64,000 bases of DNA from Rhodospirillum centenum SW. Its GTDB lineage: Bacteria > Pseudomonadota > Alphaproteobacteria > Azospirillales > Azospirillaceae. The stretch is taken from contig NC_011420.2 of the NCBI RefSeq assembly GCF_000016185.1, positions 186,001 to 250,000 of the forward strand, in the 5' to 3' direction. This document shows, piece by piece, positions 56,464 to 64,000 of this stretch. Position 1 is the stretch's first letter. Every line of letters begins with the position of its first letter. The translations under genes and the position numbers were made by a program. The notes under the pieces are model-generated. The model did no database searches and had not been told where the DNA came from. It worked only from the letters and a program-made list of their open reading frames with translations.

Positions 56464-57432
56464 ATGGATTCGGTCTGGCTCCTGTCCCTGCTGGACAGCA
56501 CGGTGCGCCTTGCCGCCCCGCTGATCCTGGCCGCCATGGCCGGCTATTTCTCGGAGCGGGCCGGCGTCGTCGATCTGGCGCTGGAAGGCAAGATGCTGGC
56601 CGGGGCCTTCGCCGCGGCCGCCGCCGCCGCGGCCACCGGGTCGGCCTGGCTGGGGCTGGGGGCGGCCATCGCCGCATCCGTCCTGCTGGCGCTGCTGCAC
56701 GGCTTCGCCTGCATCTCCCAGAAGGGGGAGCAGGTGGTATCCGGCGTCGCCATCAACACCATCGCGCTGGGACTGACCACGGTGCTGGCCTCGGCCTGGT
56801 TCGGCCTGGGTGGCCGCACGCCGTCGCTGGAGGCCGGCGCCCGCTTCCAGGAAATCACCCTGCCGCTGGCGGAGACGCTGCGGCCCGTGCCGCTGCTGGG
56901 CCCTGTCTATGCCGAGCTGGTGAGCGGGCACACGCTGCTGGCCTACGTCGCCTTCGCGGCCGTGGCGCTGGCGGCCTGGGTCTCCGCCCAGACGCGGTTC
57001 GGCCTGCGCCTGCGGGCGGTGGGCGAGAACCCGGCCGCGGTGGACACGGCCGGGATCTCCGTCACCGGGCTGCGCTATCAGGCCGTGGCGATCGCCGGCG
57101 TGCTCTGCGGCATCGCCGGCGCCTATCTGTCCACCGCCCAGGGCGCGGCCTTCCAGGAGAACATGACCGCCGGCAAGGGCTTCCTGGCCCTGGCGGCGCT
57201 GATCCTGGGCAAGTGGCGCCCGGTCCCGGCCATGGCCGCCTGCCTGCTGTTCGCCGCCGCCGACGCCGTGCAGACGCGGTTGCAGGGTGTGCCGCTGCCG
57301 GGCGTCGGGCAGGTGCCGGTGCAACTGATCGAGGCGCTGCCCTATCTGCTGACGGTGCTGCTGCTGGCGGGCTTCGTCGGCCGCGCCATCCCGCCGAAGG
57401 CGCTGGGCACCCCCTACGTCAAGGACCGCTGA
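56464..57432 (+). CDS. ABC transporter permease (nucleoside type), second
   Basis: A 322-residue membrane protein. The segment SERAGVVDLALEGKMLAGAF is the second-permease equivalent of the 'NIGSEG' region. FGLRLRAVGENPAAVDTAGI is the ATPase-contact loop. It starts 1 base after the first permease stops. It completes the four-gene uptake system. Confidence 0.92.
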   Translation: MDSVWLLSLLDSTVRLAAPLILAAMAGYFSERAGVVDLALEGKMLAGAFAAAAAAAATGSAWLGLGAAIAASVLLALLHGFACISQKGEQVVSGVAINTIALGLTTVLASAWFGLGGRTPSLEAGARFQEITLPLAETLRPVPLLGPVYAELVSGHTLLAYVAFAAVALAAWVSAQTRFGLRLRAVGENPAAVDTAGISVTGLRYQAVAIAGVLCGIAGAYLSTAQGAAFQENMTAGKGFLALAALILGKWRPVPAMAACLLFAAADAVQTRLQGVPLPGVGQVPVQLIEALPYLLTVLLLAGFVGRAIPPKALGTPYVKDR

Positions 57433-57575
57433 GCGGACGGAGCGCAGGTCGTGGGGGACCGCTGGCCGTTTTGCGCCGGCCCTGCCATGCCCATGCGCTT
57501 TAACCCGTCACCGGCCCTGGGGTATATGGTCGCCTCCTCATCCGTTCGGGCTGTATCTTCAGGGAGCCATCGTCC

Positions 57576-59561
57576 GTGATCCGTGCCCTTGGCCGCCGCC
57601 GGCCCTTCGCCGGCCTCGCCCTTCTCGCCGCGCTGGTCCTCGTCCCGCTGCTGCCCGCCCGGGCAGAGGACCGGATCGAGTTGCAGGTCCTGACCACGAC
57701 CGACCTGCACATGGCGCTGATGGACTACGACTACTATGCGGACCGCCAGGACCCGTCGATCGGGCTGGTCCGGGTCGCCTCTCTGATCCGCGCGGCGCGG
57801 GCCGCCAACCCGAACACGCTGCTGCTGGACAACGGCGACCTGATCCAGGGGACGCCGCTGGGCGACTGGGTGGTACGGGAGCGCGGCATCGGCCCCGGCC
57901 GGCCGCACCCGGCCATGGTGGCGCTGAACCATCTCGGCTACGACGCGGCCGTGCTGGGCAACCACGAGTTCAATTTCGGCCTGGACGTGCTGAAGCAGAC
58001 CTATGCCGCAGCGGCCTTCCCGGTGCTGGCCGGCAATGTCTTCGTCGTGGACGGTGACGACGATCCCGCCAACGACAGGCCGCTCTATCCCGGCTACACG
58101 ATCCTGGAGCGGCAGCTCCGCGATACGGCCGGCGCGATGCACACCGTCCGGATCGGCGTCATCGGCGTGCTGACGCCGCAGATCATGGTCTGGGACCGCG
58201 ACAAGCTGGACGGCAAGGTCACGACCCGGGACATCGTGGACACCGCCCGCCGGCTGGTGCCGGAGGTCCGGGCCGCCGGGGCCGACATCGTGATCGCGCT
58301 GTCCCATGCCGGGCTGTCCGGCGCACCGCGCGTCGGCGGGGAGGAGCAGGCCTCCGCCTACCTGACGGAGATCCCCGGCATCGACGCCGTCGTCACCGGC
58401 CATTCGCACGGCGTCTTTCCCGGACCGGACTATGCCGGCCTGCCCGGCGCCGATCTGACGAAGGGCACGGTGAACGGCGTGCCCCTGGTCATGGCCGGCT
58501 ACAGCGGCAACCAGCTCGGCGTGATCGAGCTGACGCTGGAACAGCGCGACGGCCGCTGGACCGTGGCGGACGGGCGCGGCTCCACCCGCCCGTTGACGGA
58601 GCGGCGCGACGGCCGCAACGTCCCCGCCGCCGAGCCCGACGCCGGACTGGCCGCGCTTCTGGCGACCGACCACCAGGGCACGCTGGCCTATGTCCGACGC
58701 GCCGTCGGCCGCACCAGCGGCCCGATCCACAGCTACTGCGCCTTCGTCGGCGACACGCCGGGCCTGGAGCTGATCTCCGAGGCGGAACGCTTCTACATGG
58801 AGCGGGCCCTGCGCGGCACGCCCCATGCCGGCCTGCCGATCCTGGCCGCCGCGGCGGTGTTCAAGTCGGGCGGGCGCTTCGGCCCCGACTTCTACGCCGA
58901 CATCCCGGCCGGGGAGATCGCCATCCGCAACATCGCGGACATCTATCCCTATCCGAACATGCTGGTCGCCGTGAAGGTGACCGGCGCCCAGGTGCGCGAG
59001 TGGCTGGAGATGTCGGCCCGCGTCTTCAACCGGATCGACCCGGCCGACGCGAAGCCGCAGATGCTCCTGGACCGGCGCGTGCCGGGCTACAATTTCGACG
59101 TCATCGACGGCGTGACCTATGCCGTGGACCTGACCCAGCCGCCGCGGTACGACCGTGACGGCAAGCTGGCGGCACCCGACGCGCACCGTATCCGCGACCT
59201 GTCCTTCCAGGGGAAGCCGATCGACGAGGCGCAGGAGTTCATCGTCGTCACCAACAACTACCGCGCCAACGGCGGCGGCAGCTTCCCCGGCCTGGACGGC
59301 AGCACCGTCGTCTTCCAGGCGCCGGAGACGGCCCAGGAGGCGATCCTGGACTACATCCGCACCCAGGGCGTGGTCGAACCGCGCACCGATTCGACCTTCC
59401 GCTTCCAGCCGGTGACGGCTCCGGTCACGGTGCTCTACGACAGTTCGCCCCGGACCCGGCAGCATCTGGCGGAGTGCCCGACCCTGACCTATCACGGCCC
59501 CGGCGAGAACGGCTTCGACCTGTTCCGGGTCGATCTCTCGGGCAAGGGGACCCGGCCGTGA
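57576..59561 (+). CDS. cpdB: Exported 2',3'-cyclic-nucleotide 2'-phosphodiesterase/3'-nucleotidase
   Basis: A 661-residue enzyme. The signal peptide ends near LLPARAED. Metallophosphatase motifs follow: TTTDLHMALMDYDYYADRQ, LLLDNGDLIQGTPLGDW, VLGNHEFNFGLDVL and VVTGHSHGVFPG. The C-terminal 5'-nucleotidase domain has NIADIYPYPNMLVAVKVTGA and VTNNYRANGGGSFPGLDGST. It yields nucleosides and phosphate in the periplasm. It lies 143 bases after the nucleoside permease and overlaps the next gene by 4 bases. The start is a GTG. Confidence 0.94.
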   Translation: MIRALGRRRPFAGLALLAALVLVPLLPARAEDRIELQVLTTTDLHMALMDYDYYADRQDPSIGLVRVASLIRAARAANPNTLLLDNGDLIQGTPLGDWVVRERGIGPGRPHPAMVALNHLGYDAAVLGNHEFNFGLDVLKQTYAAAAFPVLAGNVFVVDGDDDPANDRPLYPGYTILERQLRDTAGAMHTVRIGVIGVLTPQIMVWDRDKLDGKVTTRDIVDTARRLVPEVRAAGADIVIALSHAGLSGAPRVGGEEQASAYLTEIPGIDAVVTGHSHGVFPGPDYAGLPGADLTKGTVNGVPLVMAGYSGNQLGVIELTLEQRDGRWTVADGRGSTRPLTERRDGRNVPAAEPDAGLAALLATDHQGTLAYVRRAVGRTSGPIHSYCAFVGDTPGLELISEAERFYMERALRGTPHAGLPILAAAAVFKSGGRFGPDFYADIPAGEIAIRNIADIYPYPNMLVAVKVTGAQVREWLEMSARVFNRIDPADAKPQMLLDRRVPGYNFDVIDGVTYAVDLTQPPRYDRDGKLAAPDAHRIRDLSFQGKPIDEAQEFIVVTNNYRANGGGSFPGLDGSTVVFQAPETAQEAILDYIRTQGVVEPRTDSTFRFQPVTAPVTVLYDSSPRTRQHLAECPTLTYHGPGENGFDLFRVDLSGKGTRP

Positions 59562-60088
59562 GCGCCGCCCCCCGCGTCTACCTTGCCGGGCCGGATGTCT
59601 TCCTGCCCGACCCCATGGCAGCGGCGGAAACGATGCGCGCGGCCTGCGCCGCCGCCGGGCTTGAAGGGGTGTTTCCGCTGGACGCCGCCCTGGTCCGGAT
59701 GCACGAGGAACCGCTGACGGCCTTCGCCGCCCGTATCCGGGCGGCCAATCTGGACCTGATCCGGGGCTGTGCGGGGGTGATCGCCAACGTCTCCCCGTTC
59801 CGGGGGCCGTCGGCCGACGACGGTACGGCCTATGAGATGGGCTTCGCCACCGCGCTGGGGCTGCCGGTCTTCACCTGGTCGTCGGACACGCGCAGTCTGC
59901 TGGCGCGCACCCGCGACCTGATCGACCTGTTCGCCCATGGCGCCGACTGGCGCGATGCCGAGGGCATGCTGGTGGAGGAGTTCGGCCTGCCGGTCAACCT
60001 GATGCTGGTCGATCCGGCGACCGGACCGGTGCATCCGCATTTCGAGGCGGCCGTCGCCACCGCGGCCGCCCGCCTGCTGACGGACTGA
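59558..60088 (+). CDS. Nucleoside 2-deoxyribosyltransferase family protein
   Basis: A 176-residue cytoplasmic protein. RVYLAGPDVFLPDP at the N-terminus, LDLIRGCAGVIANVSPFRG and DDGTAYEMGFATALGLPVFT with the catalytic Glu are the motifs of this family. It exchanges bases between deoxynucleosides or hydrolyses deoxynucleoside monophosphates. The GTG at 59558 overlaps the cpdB stop as GTGA, so the two are translated together. The link to a nucleoside importer supports a base-recycling role. Confidence 0.88.
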   Translation: MSAAPRVYLAGPDVFLPDPMAAAETMRAACAAAGLEGVFPLDAALVRMHEEPLTAFAARIRAANLDLIRGCAGVIANVSPFRGPSADDGTAYEMGFATALGLPVFTWSSDTRSLLARTRDLIDLFAHGADWRDAEGMLVEEFGLPVNLMLVDPATGPVHPHFEAAVATAAARLLTD

Positions 60089-60144
60089 CAGAGCGGGTCA
60101 CGGCCAGGCCGGGGACCGGCAGGCCCGGACCCCGGACATGGCAA

Positions 60145-60173
60145 GGGCGCCCGGCGGTTTCCCGCGGGCGCCC
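60145..60173. terminator. Hairpin between convergent genes
   Basis: GGGCGCCCG pairs with CGGGCGCCC around an 11-base loop. No strong T-run follows on either strand. It lies between the deoxyribosyltransferase gene and a small minus-strand gene. Confidence 0.5.
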
Positions 60174-60210
60174 CGTTCCCCTTGCCGGCACTGACCCTGC
60201 CGCGGCTGTT

Positions 60211-60447
60211 TCAGGCCGCGTTCTGCGTGGTCGGTCCCAGGCGGCGGAACCGCTCGGGATCGTTCACGACCTCCAGGGCCAACGACAGCCGGTCGCTGGA
60301 CCGGCCGTCCACCAGGAATTCGACATGCGGCGGATGGCCGGGACGTGAATGGACGGCATGGACGAGCAGGCGGCGCCTCGGCAGCTTCACTTCCTCCATC
60401 CACTCGCCCGGTTTAGGCGGCTCGGGCGCACGCCTCGACAAGACCAT
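60211..60447 (-). CDS. 78-residue hypothetical protein
   Basis: A small protein that opens MVLSRRAPEPPKPGEW and continues VKLPRRRLLVHAVHSRPGHP then VEFLVDGRSSDRLSLALEVV. The alternating hydrophobic pattern suggests a small beta fold. GGGGAG lies about 8 bases ahead of the ATG at 60447. No signal peptide or known motif. It is divergent from the DedA gene. Reality is likely, function unknown. Confidence 0.5.
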   Translation of the reverse strand: MVLSRRAPEPPKPGEWMEEVKLPRRRLLVHAVHSRPGHPPHVEFLVDGRSSDRLSLALEVVNDPERFRRLGPTTQNAA

Positions 60448-60748
60448 GGTGATGACTCCCCAGATGCAGGCCGGAATCTCCGCAGGCGGCCGGCCAACCG
60501 CGCGGGCGTACGGGGGTACGACCAGGAAAGCTGTAAGATAGTGCAATCCCCGGCCGGTTGGGTATAGCGACCTTCAACGGTTGTCGTCGGCAACGATCGA
60601 TGGCGGGGGGGTGCCTCATTTTTGCTACGGTGCCTGCCCGCCGGACCGACGGGGGCAGCGGAACATCCCCCGCCGCACTACATTGTTGCGGATCAGGAGG
60701 TGCCGGTGCGCTCAGCTCCGGTGCCGCCAAGGCTGTCCGAAGGACCCC
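60448..60748. other. Intergenic region between divergent small gene and DedA
   Basis: About 300 bases. It should hold both promoters. AT-rich spots (TATAGC on the plus strand, TTGCAC on the minus strand) were noted, but no clear pair of hexamers was found. Confidence 0.4.
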
Positions 60749-61348
60749 ATGTTCGACTGGATTCTCGACGTCATCACATCCGCCGGCTATCTGGGTCTCG
60801 TGGCCCTGATGTTCCTGGAGAATCTGTTTCCGCCGATTCCGTCCGAACTGATCATGCCGCTGGCCGGGTTCCTGGCGGCGCGGGGAGAGATGGACCCGGT
60901 CCTGGTCGTGCTGACCGGCACGCTGGGGTCCGTCCTGGGGGCGCTGCCCTGGTACTGGGTCGGCCGCCGCTTCGGCCGAGACCGGCTGGACCGCCTTGTC
61001 GAACGGCACGGCGTCTGGCTGACGATGGAGCCGTGCGACGTGGCCCGGGCGCATGACTGGTTCCGGCGCAGAGGCTGGCGCGCCGTTCTGTTCGGCCGGC
61101 TGGTGCCGGCCGTCCGTACCCTGATCTCCGTCCCCGCGGGGCTGGCACGGATGCGTCTGCTGCCCTTCCTCGCGTTGACGACGGCCGGGTCGCTGGCCTG
61201 GGTCACGGTCCTGACCGGGGCCGGCTATCTGCTCCAGGACCAGTACCAGCGGGTAGAAGCCGTGGTGAACCCGGTCTCCACCGCCGTGGTCGCCGGCATC
61301 CTGCTGCTCTATGTCTGGCGCGTCGGCACACGGCTGGCGCGCGGCTGA
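60749..61348 (+). CDS. DedA-family membrane protein
   Basis: A 199-residue protein with about five membrane helices. FLENLFPPIPSELIMPLAGF is the conserved DedA N-terminal motif, and VLFGRLVPAVRTLISVPAGL with MRLLPFLALTTAGSLAWVTV is the re-entrant core. DedA proteins act as lipid transporters or flippases and help maintain membrane homeostasis. AAGGA lies just before the ATG at 60749. The gene runs convergent with the stress-protein gene. Confidence 0.9.
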   Translation: MFDWILDVITSAGYLGLVALMFLENLFPPIPSELIMPLAGFLAARGEMDPVLVVLTGTLGSVLGALPWYWVGRRFGRDRLDRLVERHGVWLTMEPCDVARAHDWFRRRGWRAVLFGRLVPAVRTLISVPAGLARMRLLPFLALTTAGSLAWVTVLTGAGYLLQDQYQRVEAVVNPVSTAVVAGILLLYVWRVGTRLARG

Positions 61349-61364
61349 CGCCGGGCGCCGAGGC

Positions 61365-61394
61365 CAGTGTCAGTGTCAGTGTCAGTGTCAGTGT
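61365..61394. repeat. Hexanucleotide tandem repeat CAGTGT x5
   Basis: Five exact copies lie between DedA and the universal stress protein gene. The repeat covers the last codon and stop of the latter (61388-61390). Copy-number change would alter that C-terminus little, since a stop appears in the repeat, but could affect the 3' ends of both transcripts. Confidence 0.9.
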
Positions 61395-62227
61395 GCCATC
61401 AGCACGGGCAGGGGCGCATTGCGCAACACATGCCGCGTGGCGCCCCCCAGGGCCCATTCGCGCAGCCAGGAGCGGCCATAGGCCCCCATCACCAGGAGAT
61501 CGGCCCCGCCCGCCGCGGCATGGCGCAGGATACCAGCCCCGGCCTCGGCCTCCGGCACCTCCAGCGGGACAGCCTCCACGGGCGCGCAGCCCGGCCCGGC
61601 ATGGCGGGCGAGATGCACGGCGATGTCAACCGGTGGGCGCCGGGTGATGCTGGGATACCGCTCCTTGGAGCGGCCCAGCAGTACCGTGATCCGCTCCGCC
61701 AGGGCGATGAAGGGCAGGGCCGCCTGCACGGCCCGGGCGGATTCGCGGGAGCCGTTCCAGGCCACAAGCACATGCCGTCCGACAACGGGAAAGGCGCCCT
61801 GCCGCGGGACGACCAGCACCGGCCGGCCACAGGTCCCCAGGGCCGCCTCCGGCACGTCCACGCCCAGCTCCTCCGTGCCGGGGTCGGTCTGCCCGATCAC
61901 CACCAGGTCATGGTAGCGGCCGGCAAGGCCCAGCAGTTCGGCCGTGTCCCCCTCGCCCACCTGGAACCCGAACTCCACGCCCCCGCTGCCGGCCAGGGTC
62001 CGCAGCCGCTCCTCCGCGTCCGTGGCCAGCCGGGCCGCCTCCTGCACGCGCTGTTCCACGATCGCGGCGCTGGACGGATAGAGCAGCTTCAGCATGGCCA
62101 GGTCGCGCAGCGTCAGCAGGCCGGTCAGCCGGGCGCCGTGCCAAGCGGCAAGACGCAGGGCGACCTGCACGGACTCGCCGTCCACGGCATGCGGCCGCAC
62201 ATGCACCAGGATGTCTTTGAAGCCCAT
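61388..62227 (-). CDS. Tandem universal stress protein
   Basis: A 279-residue protein made of two UspA domains. The first starts FKDILVHVRPHAVDGESVQV; the second starts GRHVLVAWNGSRESARAVQA. The second ends with VMGAYGRSWLREWALGGATR, which fits the G-2x-G-9x-G ATP-binding motif; the first lacks it (VIGQTDPGTEELGVDVPEAA). Such proteins bind ATP or partner proteins under stress. Its stop lies within the CAGTGT repeat. Confidence 0.9.
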   Translation of the reverse strand: MGFKDILVHVRPHAVDGESVQVALRLAAWHGARLTGLLTLRDLAMLKLLYPSSAAIVEQRVQEAARLATDAEERLRTLAGSGGVEFGFQVGEGDTAELLGLAGRYHDLVVIGQTDPGTEELGVDVPEAALGTCGRPVLVVPRQGAFPVVGRHVLVAWNGSRESARAVQAALPFIALAERITVLLGRSKERYPSITRRPPVDIAVHLARHAGPGCAPVEAVPLEVPEAEAGAGILRHAAAGGADLLVMGAYGRSWLREWALGGATRHVLRNAPLPVLMAH

Positions 62228-62296
62228 CGCATCCTCCCTCCGGCTGTTCGTCGCGCTACCCTCGGCTGCCGGACGGCGCGCGGGCGATGACCTGGG

Positions 62297-62968
62297 TCAA
62301 GCTGCGCCGAAGGAGCCCACCGGCGTGGACACCGGCGCAGGTCCGCGCCACATGGTCCACTGACAGGGGGCGCCCGGCAGCGGGCGGTCCTGCTTCACCA
62401 GCCGGAAGCCGTGCCGCTCGTAGAGCCGCAGGTTCGCCGGCGTGGAATTCTCCAGATAGGCCGGCAGCCCGTCCGCATCCACCCGGGCGAGCGTCGCCGC
62501 CAGGATGGCGGAGCCGAGCCCCCGCCCCTTGAGGGCGGGATCGACCGCCAGGAAATAGAGATACCAGTGCGGTGGCGCGGGGGGATGGTTCCTCTCCATC
62601 ATGTCCCCGAGCGCGATCAGCCGCCGTGCCCGCGCGACCCCGCAGAAGCGAAGATAGCGGGGCACCATCATCAGCTTGCGCCAGAACGGATAGTGCCGGA
62701 CAGCCATGTCGGGCGGCAGCCAGATCGCACAGGCGGAGGCATCACCCGCCATGAAGCTGGTGCCGAACGGCAGCACCTCCGCAAGCTGGTCATCGTAGAA
62801 GCCGTACAGCGCCTCCGCCCGGCCGGCCCCGTCCCGCACCCACCAGTCCATCACCGGATCGGTGGCGAAAGCCGCCGCCAGCAGGCGCGCCAAGGGAGCG
62901 CGGTCCTTCGGTCCGGCGACCCGGGGGCTGGCGGCGGCGGCCCGGGCTTCGTGCGGAACCGATACCAT
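62297..62968 (-). CDS. GNAT-family acetyltransferase
   Basis: A 223-residue protein. The acetyl-CoA loop is YLYFLAVDPALKGRGLGSAI near residue 135, and the C-terminal ENSTPANLRLYERHGFRLVK is usual in the fold. The N-terminal half has a WWVRDGAGRAEALYGFYDDQ segment seen in a subgroup of GNATs of unknown substrate. It begins 1 base after the thioesterase gene stops, so the two are likely cotranscribed. Confidence 0.85.
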   Translation of the reverse strand: MVSVPHEARAAAASPRVAGPKDRAPLARLLAAAFATDPVMDWWVRDGAGRAEALYGFYDDQLAEVLPFGTSFMAGDASACAIWLPPDMAVRHYPFWRKLMMVPRYLRFCGVARARRLIALGDMMERNHPPAPPHWYLYFLAVDPALKGRGLGSAILAATLARVDADGLPAYLENSTPANLRLYERHGFRLVKQDRPLPGAPCQWTMWRGPAPVSTPVGSFGAA

Positions 62969-62969
62969 C

Positions 62970-63455
62970 TCAGGGACCGGACAGACGCCGGATGATGCCG
63001 GAGAAGCCGAACAGGGTGCGCTCGCCCGACGTCAGCAGGCCGCGCACGAAGACGAGGCTGCGCGAGGCGCGGGTCACCTCCCCCGTCGCCTCCACCAGCT
63101 CCCCCTCCTTTCCGGCCGCGATGAAGTCCCCGTGCAGGGACACCGTGACCGCCGGCCCGGTGCCGATCAGGGGATGGGCAATGGCGAACAGGGCGAAGTC
63201 GGCGAAGGTCATCAGGCACCCGCCATGGATCACGCCCAGACCGTTCAGGTGCTTGGGCTCGACCCGGAAGGCGCAGCGCACGACCTCGCCCTCCCGGCGG
63301 AAATAGAAGGGGCCGGTCAACGTCTCCCAGGGGTCGCGCCCGCTCCAGCTCCGCCAGCCCGCGAACGGCCCCTCGGTGACCAGCGGCAGGTCGGTATCCG
63401 CTCCGTCCTCCGATGCGCCGGAGAACGGGGTCGCGCAGGCCGCAGATCGGGCCAT
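62970..63455 (-). CDS. PaaI-like hotdog-fold thioesterase
   Basis: A 161-residue protein. The hotdog core has HLNGLGVIHGGCLMTFADFA with the HGG motif, and VSLHGDFIAAGKEGELVEAT. Members hydrolyse acyl-CoA esters. Its ATG overlaps the stop of the MaoC gene by one base, so translation is coupled. The acyl group is unknown. Confidence 0.85.
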   Translation of the reverse strand: MARSAACATPFSGASEDGADTDLPLVTEGPFAGWRSWSGRDPWETLTGPFYFRREGEVVRCAFRVEPKHLNGLGVIHGGCLMTFADFALFAIAHPLIGTGPAVTVSLHGDFIAAGKEGELVEATGEVTRASRSLVFVRGLLTSGERTLFGFSGIIRRLSGP

Positions 63456-63940
63456 CAGGCGCCCCCGCCGGCTGCCATGTCCGCCGGCAGAGTCCGCGCG
63501 CGCACCATGCCCATGCCGACATGGCTCATCACCACCTCACCGTCCTGGTTCAGGGCCTCCAGCCGCTGGCGGACGATCCCGATGGAGGGCTTGCTCTGCG
63601 ACCGCCGGACCTCCAGCGTCGTGACCCGGACGCGCAGCCGGTCCCCCGGCCGCACCGGCCTGTGCCAGCGCAGCTCGTCCAGGCCCGGGGAGCCGAGGCT
63701 GGTCTCCGGATGCAGGTACTCGTCCACCAGCATCCGCATCACCATGGCGGCGGTATGCCAGCCGCTGGCGACCAGCCCGCCGAAATGGGTGCGGGCCCCG
63801 GCCGCCTCGTCCAGGTGGAAGGGCTGGGGGTCATAGTCACGGGCGAAGGCGACGATCTCCTCCGCCGTCACCAGACGGTCGCCGAACTCGACCGTCTGGC
63901 CCGGTTCGATGTCTTCCAGATAGCGCGGCTGTGCGGGCAC
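63455..63940 (-). CDS. MaoC-family dehydratase
   Basis: A 161-residue hotdog protein. The hydratase motif is DYDPQPFHLDEAAGARTHFG with GLVASGWHTAAMVMRMLVDE, carrying the catalytic Asp and His. The GTG at 63940 is chosen because GGGAGA lies 8 bases ahead; an ATG at 63985 would add 15 residues rich in Ala and Pro. It heads a three-gene set (MaoC, thioesterase, acetyltransferase) acting on acyl-CoA substrates. Confidence 0.85.
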   Translation of the reverse strand: MPAQPRYLEDIEPGQTVEFGDRLVTAEEIVAFARDYDPQPFHLDEAAGARTHFGGLVASGWHTAAMVMRMLVDEYLHPETSLGSPGLDELRWHRPVRPGDRLRVRVTTLEVRRSQSKPSIGIVRQRLEALNQDGEVVMSHVGMGMVRARTLPADMAAGGGA

Positions 63941-64000
63941 TCGTGGTCTCCCTGCAGGGACGCCCGCAGCATCGGGCGCTTGCATATGGTGACCGACCCG

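Noticed and set aside
57483-57510. A TTTAACCC sequence ahead of the nucleotidase gene resembling the flagellar box.
   Set aside because: The half-site 7 bases upstream is GCCC, and no CTA follows at 10 bases.

Overview
The window is GC-rich bacterial chromosome with dense genes and short spacers. It suggests an alphaproteobacterium, most likely in the Rhodospirillales/Azospirillum-Rhodocista group. The evidence is flaF/flbT flagellar control genes, a CtrA/FtcR-type flagellar regulator with TTAA-N7-TTAA boxes, a MotA/MotB stator, and a form I (green-type) RuBisCO operon of the cbbLSQO kind. The species assignment is inference; no rRNA, tRNA, CRISPR array or insertion sequence was seen.

1-25.1 kb is a flagellar locus. 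It opens with the 3' end of fliI, interrupted by a PiT phosphate transporter and a small RHH-like gene. It continues with flaF-flbT-flaG-like-DUF1217, flagellin, flgI-flgJ-flgN-like, an atypical OmpR/CtrA-family regulator, flgE-flgK-flgL, motA-motB, a large exported helical-repeat protein, flgF-G-A-H plus a small membrane protein, an XRE regulator, fliK-flgD, and a 78-residue orphan. Eight transcription units share a box of the form TnnA-N7-TTAA, and five of these carry CTA exactly 10 nt downstream. The regulator gene itself has a perfect TTAA-N7-TTAA.

25.1-41 kb is mixed metabolism: a carboxyltransferase, a class II aldolase, glycogen debranching enzyme GlgX, an acyltransferase/glycosyltransferase pair, a UDP-glucuronate-epimerase-like enzyme, a methyltransferase, a LysR regulator, a TPP enzyme with an FAD dehydrogenase, and an APH(3')-type kinase. 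41-47.3 kb is the Calvin-cycle operon cbbLSQO with divergent cbbR.

47.3-60.1 kb carries a polysaccharide pyruvyl transferase and an RMF-like small protein, followed by a phosphate/nucleotide scavenging block. In that block phoX-phoD (leftward) and a BMP-type nucleoside ABC transporter (rightward) diverge around a Pho-box-like element. The transporter is followed by an exported cyclic-nucleotide phosphodiesterase/3'-nucleotidase and a nucleoside deoxyribosyltransferase. The gene set could strip phosphate from nucleotides outside the cytoplasm, import the nucleosides and recycle the bases. 60.2-64 kb holds a small unknown gene, DedA, a tandem universal stress protein, a GNAT acetyltransferase, a hotdog thioesterase and a MaoC dehydratase.
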